This document shows, piece after piece, positions 14,545-21,581 of a stretch of 26,084 nucleotides of DNA (positions are counted from its first letter, which is position 1; the number at the start of each line of letters is the position of its first letter). Made by a program: the position numbers and the translations under genes. The notes under the pieces were generated by a model. The model was given only the letters and a program-made list of their open reading frames with translations. It did not search any database and was not told where the DNA came from. The DNA is from Vulcanimicrobiota bacterium (lineage in GTDB: Bacteria > Vulcanimicrobiota > Vulcanimicrobiia > Vulcanimicrobiales > Vulcanimicrobiaceae), in NCBI GenBank assembly GCA_013043945.1, contig JABEUW010000055.1, positions 1-26,084 on the forward strand, given 5' to 3'.

Positions 14545-17196
14545 TTACCGGATCTTTACGACGCTCTCGCTTTCATCGAGTGTTTTTGGCGACTTCACCT
14601 CAAATGAGAGCCCTTCCCTTACGGAGTCATAACCTACCCGGACGCCATCCCCGTCGTGAATATCTCCTGCAAGGATCTTTCGGCTGAGCGGCGTTTCGAG
14701 CTCGCGCTGAATCGTTCGCTTAATCGGGCGCGCGCCGTAGGCCGGTTCGTAACCGACGCTGACGATATGCTGCATCGCCGCATCGTCGAGTTCGATCGCG
14801 ATCCGGCGCTCCCCTAAGCGCTCGCGCAAGCGCGCGAGTTGAATCTCCACGATCTCGGCCAATTGCGAACGGTCGAGCGCGTGGAAGACGACGATCTCGT
14901 CGACGCGATTGAGGAACTCGGGGCGGAAGTGCGCCCGCAATTCGTCGAGAACGGTCGCGCGCATACCGGAGTAATCGGCCTCCGATCCGCTCTCGCGATA
15001 ATCCAAGATCCGGTGGCTGCCGATATTTGAGGTCATGACGAGAATCGTATTTTTGAAATCGATCGTCCGCCCCTGACCGTCGGTAAGGCGCCCATCGTCG
15101 AGGATCTGTAAGAAGATATTGAAGACATCGGGATGCGCCTTTTCGATTTCATCGAAGAGCACCACGCAGTACGGGCGACGACGGACCGCCTCGGTCAACT
15201 GCCCACCTTCGTCGTACCCGATATATCCCGGCGGCGCCCCGATCAAACGAGCGACGGTGTGCTTCTCCTGATACTCCGACATGTCGACGCGCACGAGCGC
15301 GCGTTCGTCGTCGAAGAGATATTCGGCGAGCGCGCGCGCGAGTTCGGTCTTCCCTACCCCGGTCGGGCCGAGGAAAATAAACGAACCGATGGGGCGATGG
15401 GGGTCGGAGAGTCCGCTGCGCGAACGGAGCACCGCCTCCGCGACGCTATCGACCGCTTCGTCTTGCCCGACGACGCGGCGGTGCAGCTCGTCGTCGAGAT
15501 GCAGCAGCTTCTGCTTCTCGCCCTCGAGCAACTTGCTGACCGGAATCTTCGTCCAGCGTGCGATGACCTCGGCGATATCCTCTTCGTCGACCTCTTCTTT
15601 CGCCAACCGCCCGCCCTCCGCGGAATCGAGGCGCGCCTCCTCATCGGCGAGTTGCCGCTCGAGCGTCGCTAACTGCCCGTAACGCAATTCGGCGACGCGA
15701 TTGAGATCGTACTGCCGCTCGGCGCGCTCGATCTCCACCTTCGTGGCGTCGATGCGCTCGCGGAGATCGCGTAGCGAGGTCGCTCCGCTCTTTTCGATAT
15801 CCCACTGCGTGCGCAAGCGCGAACGCTGTTCTTGCAGCGAAACGAGTTCGCGCTCTAACGTTTCGAGCCGCTCTTTGCTGCCCGAATCGTTCTCGCGCTT
15901 GAGCGCTTCTCGTTCGATCTCCAACTGCATGGTGCGGCGAGAGACCTCGTCGAGCTCCTGCGGCATCGAATCGATCTCGGTACGGAGTTTCGCCGCGGCC
16001 TCATCGACGAGATCGATCGCCTTATCGGGCAAGAAGCGGTCGCTGATATATCGATCGCTCAGCATCGCCGCGGCCACCAGTGCGCTATCCTTGATGCGCA
16101 CGCCGTGATGCGCTTCGTATTTCTCTTTCAGGCCGCGCAGAATCGAGATCGTGTCTTCGACACTGGGTTGTTCGACGACGACGGGCTGGAAGCGGCGCTC
16201 GAAAGCGGCGTCCTTTTCGATATATTTCCGATACTCGTCGAGCGTCGTCGCCCCGATCAGATGAAGTTCTCCGCGTGCGAGCATCGGTTTGAGGAGATTG
16301 CCGGCGTCCATCGAGCCCTCGGTCTTGCCGGCTCCGACGACGGTATGTAACTCGTCGATAAAGAGCACGATGCGCCCCTCGGATTTCGTCACGTCCTTCA
16401 GAACCGCTTTGAGACGCTCTTCAAATTCACCGCGATATTTTGCACCGGCGATCAATGCGCCCATATCGAGCGAGACGAGGCGGCGCTCTTTTAAACTCTC
16501 GGGAACGTCTCCGCGCACGATTCGTTGGGCGAGCCCTTCGACGATTGCGGTCTTCCCGACGCCGGGCTCGCCGACGAGGACGGGGTTGTTTTTCGTACGA
16601 CGAGAGAGTACTTGGACGACGCGCCGGATCTCTTCATCGCGACCGATCACCGGATCGAGCTTGCCGCGCTCGGCATCGAGCGTCAGATCGCGCCCATAGC
16701 GCTCGAGCGATTTATAGGTTCCCTCCGGATCTTTGGTAGTCACGCGTTGGTTACCGCGTACATCGCGCAGGGCACGCAAAATTGCGTCCTCGCTCAAATG
16801 CAACTCGCGAAAAATCGCACCGACCGCGCCGCCCGCCTGCGCCATCGCCAGCAGCACATGCTCGACCGAGACGTAATCGTCACCGAGTTTCTTTGCCTGC
16901 GCTTCGGCTCCATCCATCACCCGGGAGAGCTCCGGCGAGAGCGAGACCTGCGCGCTCTCGGCGTTCGGCCCACTCAGGCGCGGGAGCCGGCCAATCGCGG
17001 CGTCGGTCGCGCGCGCGATCGCCTTCGGATCGCCCCCGGCCTTGCCGAGAATATCGGCGGCGATGCCGCGCTCTTGGTCGATGAGCGCGGCGAGAAGATG
17101 TTCGGGCGTCGTCTGGGTGTTGCGCTCCGCGAGCGCGCGGCTGTACGCCGCATTCAAGGCATCAGAGACGCGTTCGGTGAGGCGATCGACGTTCAT
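14545..17196 (-). CDS. clpB: ATP-dependent disaggregase ClpB
   Basis: The 883-residue protein has the full ClpB layout: Clp-N repeats (about 1-145), AAA-1 with Walker A GEPGVGKT (209-216) and Walker B LFIDE (278-282), the coiled-coil middle domain (about 410-525) that separates ClpB from ClpA/ClpC, and AAA-2 with Walker A GPTGVGKT (610-617) and Walker B VVLFDE (678-683). ClpB works as a cytoplasmic hexamer with DnaK to pull apart aggregated proteins after heat stress. The ATG at 17196 has a good SD (AGGAG, 4-base spacing). It lies 61 bases after the SIMPL gene. No CIRCE or HAIR heat-shock operator is visible in that gap; a GGAACC followed 17 bases later by TATTAT is present, but that TATTAT abuts the SD, so it is unlikely to be the promoter. 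Identity is certain. Confidence 0.98.
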   Translation of the reverse strand: MNVDRLTERVSDALNAAYSRALAERNTQTTPEHLLAALIDQERGIAADILGKAGGDPKAIARATDAAIGRLPRLSGPNAESAQVSLSPELSRVMDGAEAQAKKLGDDYVSVEHVLLAMAQAGGAVGAIFRELHLSEDAILRALRDVRGNQRVTTKDPEGTYKSLERYGRDLTLDAERGKLDPVIGRDEEIRRVVQVLSRRTKNNPVLVGEPGVGKTAIVEGLAQRIVRGDVPESLKERRLVSLDMGALIAGAKYRGEFEERLKAVLKDVTKSEGRIVLFIDELHTVVGAGKTEGSMDAGNLLKPMLARGELHLIGATTLDEYRKYIEKDAAFERRFQPVVVEQPSVEDTISILRGLKEKYEAHHGVRIKDSALVAAAMLSDRYISDRFLPDKAIDLVDEAAAKLRTEIDSMPQELDEVSRRTMQLEIEREALKRENDSGSKERLETLERELVSLQEQRSRLRTQWDIEKSGATSLRDLRERIDATKVEIERAERQYDLNRVAELRYGQLATLERQLADEEARLDSAEGGRLAKEEVDEEDIAEVIARWTKIPVSKLLEGEKQKLLHLDDELHRRVVGQDEAVDSVAEAVLRSRSGLSDPHRPIGSFIFLGPTGVGKTELARALAEYLFDDERALVRVDMSEYQEKHTVARLIGAPPGYIGYDEGGQLTEAVRRRPYCVVLFDEIEKAHPDVFNIFLQILDDGRLTDGQGRTIDFKNTILVMTSNIGSHRILDYRESGSEADYSGMRATVLDELRAHFRPEFLNRVDEIVVFHALDRSQLAEIVEIQLARLRERLGERRIAIELDDAAMQHIVSVGYEPAYGARPIKRTIQRELETPLSRKILAGDIHDGDGVRVGYDSVREGLSFEVKSPKTLDESESVVKIR

Positions 17197-17257
17197 ACAC
17201 TCCTATAATACCGCCGCCGATGCGAACGGTTCCAGGGGCAACCTTCTCGACTTCTTC

Positions 17258-17950
17258 CTAATGGATCGAAAACGTGAAGAGCGCGGCCGCCTTTACCTCC
17301 AACGGTTGCGGCAAGATCGTCGCCGGGGTTGACGCGAACGGAAAACTCGGCAACTTAAAGCTCTCGCCGCCGATGAAATCGTCGAGCACGATCGGCTTTA
17401 CCGCGAGCAACGCCCCGAGGTGCACGCCCGCCGCACGCGCGATCGCCGCGGCGCGCGCCTGCGCGATGCGTTCGGCGGCGACGAGCGCCTGCGTCCGTGC
17501 CGCATCGGGATCGGCGGCTTCGAAGAGCGTGACCCGTTTGGTATCCCAGCCGGCCTTCCTCAATGCGGCACTCACTTCGACAACACGATTGGGGGGAACC
17601 CGAAGGATTGCGTAGGTCGCGTAGGCGGTGTGCCCGCTTTTGCTCAGCGATTCGAGCGGGACCATGCTGGCGAGTGCCGAGGAATTCAAGCCGAGCGAGG
17701 GCAGCATCGCGCGCAGCGATGCGCTCGCGTCGGCGCCGAGCGCGGCATTCGCAGTTTTGCCGAGTCGGCTCACGAGCACGCGCTCGACGGGCAGATCGGC
17801 GACGAGATTGCTCGGGGTGACTTGAGCGGTCGCGGCGACGGTAATCGTGTGCGGCCGACCGGCGGAACCGAAGGTTCCCGCGGCGAGCGCCGGAGCGCTC
17901 GATGCGACGGCGACGATAAGAGCGAGGGGAAGAAGCCGTTCTATTCTCAT
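17258..17950 (-). CDS. Periplasmic SIMPL-domain (DUF541-like) protein
   Basis: The ATG at 17950 gives 230 residues starting with a signal peptide (MRIERLLPLALIVAVASS, cleavage near ALA-AGT). The frame is open upstream into the end of selB, but that would bury the signal peptide. The mature part has the SIMPL/DUF541 pattern: an N-terminal strand (HTITVAATAQVTPSNLVADL), a central region where a pair of residues is compared (VSAALRKAGWDTKRVTLFEA), then the helix AARTQALVAAERIAQARA with AAGVHLGALLAVKP, and a closing strand. Family members are secreted or periplasmic and mostly of unknown biochemical role. The start is 14 bases beyond the selB stop, with 61 bases to clpB, so it probably shares their transcript. 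No good SD is seen. The family call is moderately strong. Confidence 0.8.
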   Translation of the reverse strand: MRIERLLPLALIVAVASSAPALAAGTFGSAGRPHTITVAATAQVTPSNLVADLPVERVLVSRLGKTANAALGADASASLRAMLPSLGLNSSALASMVPLESLSKSGHTAYATYAILRVPPNRVVEVSAALRKAGWDTKRVTLFEAADPDAARTQALVAAERIAQARAAAIARAAGVHLGALLAVKPIVLDDFIGGESFKLPSFPFASTPATILPQPLEVKAAALFTFSIH

Positions 17951-17964
17951 GCTCGCGCCGTGCG

Positions 17965-19830
17965 CTATCGTGCGGATGGATTCCTCTCGCTCGCGCGCAA
18001 GACGCGCAGATCCCCCGTTCGGAGCGTGATTCCACGAGCGTCGAACCATTCCAACAACGGTACCGCAAATTTCCGCGAGCTCCCAATAAGGGTGCGAAAA
18101 TCCGCGACCGTCATCGCTCGATGCTCCCGCAAAAAATGCTCGACGCGCGCACGCACGGCGGCGATCTGCGACGCGCCGTAAAGATCCTCGCCGACGCGCA
18201 CGAGCGCGCCGCGAGCGAGCAACGCGGCATAGGCATCGGCGATCCCCGCAATACGCGAGCTGCGAAGCGCGCTTTCGAGCTCGGCTGCGGGAGTGGGAGC
18301 GAACGGCGCGGTATCATCGCGTTGCAGAAACGTTGCAAAGAAACGATCCTGTTCGTCGCTCGCGCGCGCCTCATGTCCCGGCAATGCATAAAAACCGGAG
18401 CGCGCCGCGAGCCGACCTTCGCTGACGAATGCATCGAGATAGCGGTAGAGCAACGTTTCGTCGAAGCTCAATTCCTTCGCTAAGGCTTGCAGGGTGCGCC
18501 CCATCGCCCACGGCGCTTCTTCGTGTCGGCGCGCGAGTTGGGTGACGATGCGTTCGAGCAACGCGTCGGAGATCGCCGCACCGACGAATGCTTCGGGCTT
18601 CGCGATCGTTCGCAGTTCGCCGAGGGCGATCGCCGAATCGACGATCTCCTCGATGCTCTCCGCACGGACGTTGAGTTTCGCCGCGAGTTCCTCGCGCGCG
18701 AGCCCGGCGAGCCCGGCCTCGGCGAGTGCGGCGCGTAGCGCCGCAACATGTGGAGCTTCGCCCGCGCCTGCGGCGGCCTCGATACCGGCGATCTCGCCGC
18801 CGCCGAGCACCGTCTTCGGTGAGAGGCGGCGCAGCACGAAACGGACGCCGCCGAACGCCGTCGTCGGTTCGCGCAGCAGCAGCCGCGCTTCGACCGCGCT
18901 CTCGCTCTCCGGCACGCGGTCGAAGAGCAGCGTTCCGAGGATCTCCGCCGCGCCGATCGAAGCGCGCACCGGCGTACGCCGTCGCAGGAGCGGCAGCGCT
19001 TCGGCGAGCGGTGTGAAGCGCACCACGAAGCTCCTCCCGGGCAAGAGTTCCGGCCCGGAGAGCACGCTGCCGCGCGCAATTTTTTCGCGCGCGACGCCGG
19101 GGAGATTGAGTGCGACGCGCGCACCCGCACCGGCACGCTCGACCGAGGTGCCGAAGACGTGGAGGCTCCGCACGCGCGATCGTATCCCTTCGGGTTGCAA
19201 CGTCACGCTCTCTCCGACGCGAACGCTGCCTTGCATCAGCGTTCCGGTCGCGATCGTTCCATGCCCGGGAAGCGTAAACGCACGATCGATCGGCAGGTAC
19301 AACGGCGCCTCGGAATTGCGTGGTTCGAGCGCGGCGAGCCTCGCGACGAGCAGCGCCCGCAACTCGGGAATCCCTTCACCACTCGTCGAGGAGAGCGCTT
19401 GCATCGGCGCCTCGGCGGCGATCGTCCCGGCGAGATCGCTACGGATGCGCGCGAGCGCTCCTTCGCGCTCCGCTCCACTCAGAAGATCGCACTTCGTTAT
19501 CGCGACGACGACGCTGCGCACGTTGAGAAAGCGCAGGATCGCCAAATGCTCGCGCGTCTGCGGCATCACGCCCTCGGTGGCTGCGACGACGAGCAACAGC
19601 ACTTCCATTCCACTCGCACCCGCGAGCATATTGTGCAAGAAGCGCTCGTGCCCGGGAACGTCGACGATGCCGGCGACGAAGGCACCCTCTTCGAAGCGTG
19701 CGAAGCCGAGATCGAGCGTCATGCCGCGCTCTCGCTCCTGCGCCCAGCGGTCGGGATTGCTCCCGGTCAAGCGCTCGACGAGCGTCGATTTCCCGTGGTC
19801 GACGTGCCCCGCGGTACCGATGATATGCAC
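17965..19830 (-). CDS. selB: Selenocysteine-specific elongation factor SelB
   Basis: I place the start at GTG 19830, giving HIIGTAGHVDHGKSTLVERL, the normal SelB N-terminus and 621 residues; the frame stays open to 19878 but that would overlap selA by 38 bases. Motifs: GHVDHGKS, DVPGHE and TKCD in the EF-Tu-like GTPase domain, beta-barrel domains II-III, then a C-terminal half of winged helices ending SSRKFAVPLLEWFD with GITLRTGDLRVL, the diagnostic SelB tail that binds the SECIS hairpin. SelB delivers Sec-tRNA to UGA codons on the ribosome. It follows selA by 10 bases. No selC (a long tRNA with UCA anticodon) or selD was found in the window, and no selenoprotein reading through UGA was recognised. 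Identity is near certain. Confidence 0.96.
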   Translation of the reverse strand: MHIIGTAGHVDHGKSTLVERLTGSNPDRWAQERERGMTLDLGFARFEEGAFVAGIVDVPGHERFLHNMLAGASGMEVLLLVVAATEGVMPQTREHLAILRFLNVRSVVVAITKCDLLSGAEREGALARIRSDLAGTIAAEAPMQALSSTSGEGIPELRALLVARLAALEPRNSEAPLYLPIDRAFTLPGHGTIATGTLMQGSVRVGESVTLQPEGIRSRVRSLHVFGTSVERAGAGARVALNLPGVAREKIARGSVLSGPELLPGRSFVVRFTPLAEALPLLRRRTPVRASIGAAEILGTLLFDRVPESESAVEARLLLREPTTAFGGVRFVLRRLSPKTVLGGGEIAGIEAAAGAGEAPHVAALRAALAEAGLAGLAREELAAKLNVRAESIEEIVDSAIALGELRTIAKPEAFVGAAISDALLERIVTQLARRHEEAPWAMGRTLQALAKELSFDETLLYRYLDAFVSEGRLAARSGFYALPGHEARASDEQDRFFATFLQRDDTAPFAPTPAAELESALRSSRIAGIADAYAALLARGALVRVGEDLYGASQIAAVRARVEHFLREHRAMTVADFRTLIGSSRKFAVPLLEWFDARGITLRTGDLRVLRASERNPSAR

Positions 19831-19840
19831 GCGTCGATAC

Positions 19841-21181
19841 CTAGAGCGCCGCAGCGATTGCGTCGGCGAGCGCGGCATCCTCGGCGGGGAGAACGCCGCG
19901 CAGATCGAGGAGGACGAGCGCCTCTTCGATGCGGGCGATCACCGGCGTTCGAGCGCTGCGGAGCCGGCGCGCGACTCCATCGGCATCGGGGGTATCGATC
20001 GCGATCGCCGTCGATGCGAGCGTCGCTCCGGGGAGCGCTCCGCCTCCCACCGCGGCGCGCGTCGCTACGAGTCGCCCGTGCCCCGCGCGCGCGATCGCCG
20101 CTTCGCCGCGGCGTTGCAAGTCGTCAACCGATGCCGCGAGCATCGCGTAGAGCGGAATCTCGAGGCGGGTTGCATCGCTTTCATGCAAGCGCGCCGTCGC
20201 ATCGAGCATCGCAAGCGTCGTCTTATCGACGCGCAGCGCTCGCAGAAGTGGATTACCGCGCATACGTCCGAGTGCGAGCCTGCTTCCCAGCAGCATGCCG
20301 CATTGTGGGCCGCCGAAGAGTTTATCGCCGGAGACCGCAACGACCGCGACACCTTCTTCGAGTGCTTCGCGCACCGTGCGTTCGCGCGGTAGGCCGAATG
20401 CCGTCATATCCAGCAGCGCGCCGCTTCCGAGATCTTCGACGAGCATTACGCCGCTGCGCCGAGCGAAGGCGGCGAGCTCGCGCGCATCGAGTTCTTCGAC
20501 GAAGCCTTCCAGCGAAAAATTCGAGCGATGGGTGCGAAGGATCAACGCCGTCTGCGGCGAGAGCGCGCGCTCGACATCGGCGAGGCGCGCTTTGTTGGTC
20601 GTACCGATCTCGACCAACCGCGCCCCGCTCCGTTCGAGCACGTCGGGGATGCGAAAGCCGCCGCCGATCTCTACGAGCTCGCTGCGCGCAACGATGCACT
20701 CGCGGCCGCGTGCGAACGTATCGAGGAGCAGCAGCATCGCCGCAGCACAGTTGTTGACGACGAGCGCATCTTCGGCACCGAAGAGTCGCGCTAAGCGAGC
20801 GCTGACCCGCTCGTAGCGCGAGCCGCGCCGGCCGTCGTAAAGATCGTATTCGAGATTGGAGTAGCCCGCGCCGATCCGCTCCGCAGCGTCGAGCGCGGCG
20901 CGCGCGAGCGGGGCGCGGCCGAGGTTCGTGTGCACCAGAATTCCCGTTGCATTGATTACCGGCTGCAGTTGCGCCGTAGCGGCGGCTTCGAGATCGGCGA
21001 GCAACCTGCGCTCCGCATCGAAGGCATGCCCGGCCGAGAGCGCGGCGCGCCCGCGTTCGAGCGCCTCCCGTGCGAGCGCTTTCACCGCTTCGCGTCCCAG
21101 CGAATCTTCGTATGCGACGATCGCCGGCTCGGAAAGCAAACGATGCACGGCCGGAAGGCCGCGCATCGCGTTCTGCTCCAT
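19841..21181 (-). CDS. selA: L-seryl-tRNA(Sec) selenium transferase SelA
   Basis: A 446-residue PLP enzyme that converts Ser-tRNA(Sec) to Sec-tRNA(Sec) using selenophosphate. The SelA N-terminal domain (about 1-70) precedes the aminotransferase-fold core with INATGILVHTNLGRAPL (about 76-92), NLEYDL, VNNCAAA, and the PLP-lysine motif SGDKLFGGPQ (K287 by my count). THRSNFSLEGF is also typical of SelA. The ATG at 21181 has an AGGA SD with short spacing and follows the trxA stop by 6 bases. selB follows after 10 bases, the usual selAB pair. Identity is near certain. Confidence 0.97.
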   Translation of the reverse strand: MEQNAMRGLPAVHRLLSEPAIVAYEDSLGREAVKALAREALERGRAALSAGHAFDAERRLLADLEAAATAQLQPVINATGILVHTNLGRAPLARAALDAAERIGAGYSNLEYDLYDGRRGSRYERVSARLARLFGAEDALVVNNCAAAMLLLLDTFARGRECIVARSELVEIGGGFRIPDVLERSGARLVEIGTTNKARLADVERALSPQTALILRTHRSNFSLEGFVEELDARELAAFARRSGVMLVEDLGSGALLDMTAFGLPRERTVREALEEGVAVVAVSGDKLFGGPQCGMLLGSRLALGRMRGNPLLRALRVDKTTLAMLDATARLHESDATRLEIPLYAMLAASVDDLQRRGEAAIARAGHGRLVATRAAVGGGALPGATLASTAIAIDTPDADGVARRLRSARTPVIARIEEALVLLDLRGVLPAEDAALADAIAAAL

Positions 21182-21187
21182 CAGATC

Positions 21188-21514
21188 CTAGTTGAGGTGG
21201 CGAGCGAGCATCGAGCTGATCTGTGCCTCGGGCACGTATCCGACGATGCGATCGACGGCCTGGCCGCCCTTGAAGAGAATCAGGCAGGGGATCCCCGAGA
21301 CACCGTACTGCCCGCTCAACGACGGATTCTCGTCGGTGTTGAGTTTCACAAACTTGGCTTTGCCTTCATGCGCCGCGGCGACTTTTTCGACCACCGGCGA
21401 TAACATACGGCACGGGCCGCACCACGGCGCCCAAAAATCGACGAGGACCGGCTGGGTATTCCCCAGCACCTCGCTCTGAAAAGTTGCTTGACTGACTTCT
21501 GCTAATGCGCTCAC
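21188..21514 (-). CDS. trxA: Thioredoxin
   Basis: A 108-residue cytoplasmic thioredoxin with the active site WCGPC (C32, C35), the preceding FWAP, and the cis-proline segment GIPC (P76). The residue after the cis-proline is Cys77, where most thioredoxins have Thr, so there is a third cysteine near the active site. It reduces protein disulfides at the expense of thioredoxin reductase (not in window). The GTG start at 21514 has an excellent SD (AAGGAG, 6-base spacing). It lies 67 bases after gyrA and 6 before selA, so it is probably cotranscribed with selAB. Family assignment is certain. Confidence 0.97.
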   Translation of the reverse strand: MSALAEVSQATFQSEVLGNTQPVLVDFWAPWCGPCRMLSPVVEKVAAAHEGKAKFVKLNTDENPSLSGQYGVSGIPCLILFKGGQAVDRIVGYVPEAQISSMLARHLN

Positions 21515-21540
21515 GATGGACTCCTTTTTCTACGATGCTT

Positions 21541-21567
21541 CAACCGCCCGCCGGCGGCGCCTGGTTG
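21541..21567 (-). other. GC-rich inverted repeat between gyrA and trxA
   Basis: CAACC and GGTTG bracket an imperfect GC-rich palindrome (GCCGCC/GGCGGG) in the 67-base gap. No T-run follows on the - strand, so it is not a typical intrinsic terminator; it could be an mRNA-processing or attenuation hairpin. Low confidence. Confidence 0.25.
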
Positions 21568-21581
21568 CACGAGCCGGCACG

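Noticed and set aside
17197..17257. CIRCE or HAIR heat-shock operator ahead of clpB
   Set aside because: Neither the TTAGCACTC/GAGTGCTAA nor the CTTGAGT/ACTCAAG inverted repeat is present in the gap.
19831..19878. Upstream start for selB
   Set aside because: It would add an arginine-rich tail before the invariant N-terminus and overlap selA by 38 bases; the GTG at 19830 matches known SelB proteins.
18494..20757. Two long + strand reading frames (632 and 532 codons) opposite selA/selB
   Set aside because: Their translations are arginine- and serine-rich without domains, as expected for antisense readings of GC-rich genes; selA and selB are complete on the - strand.
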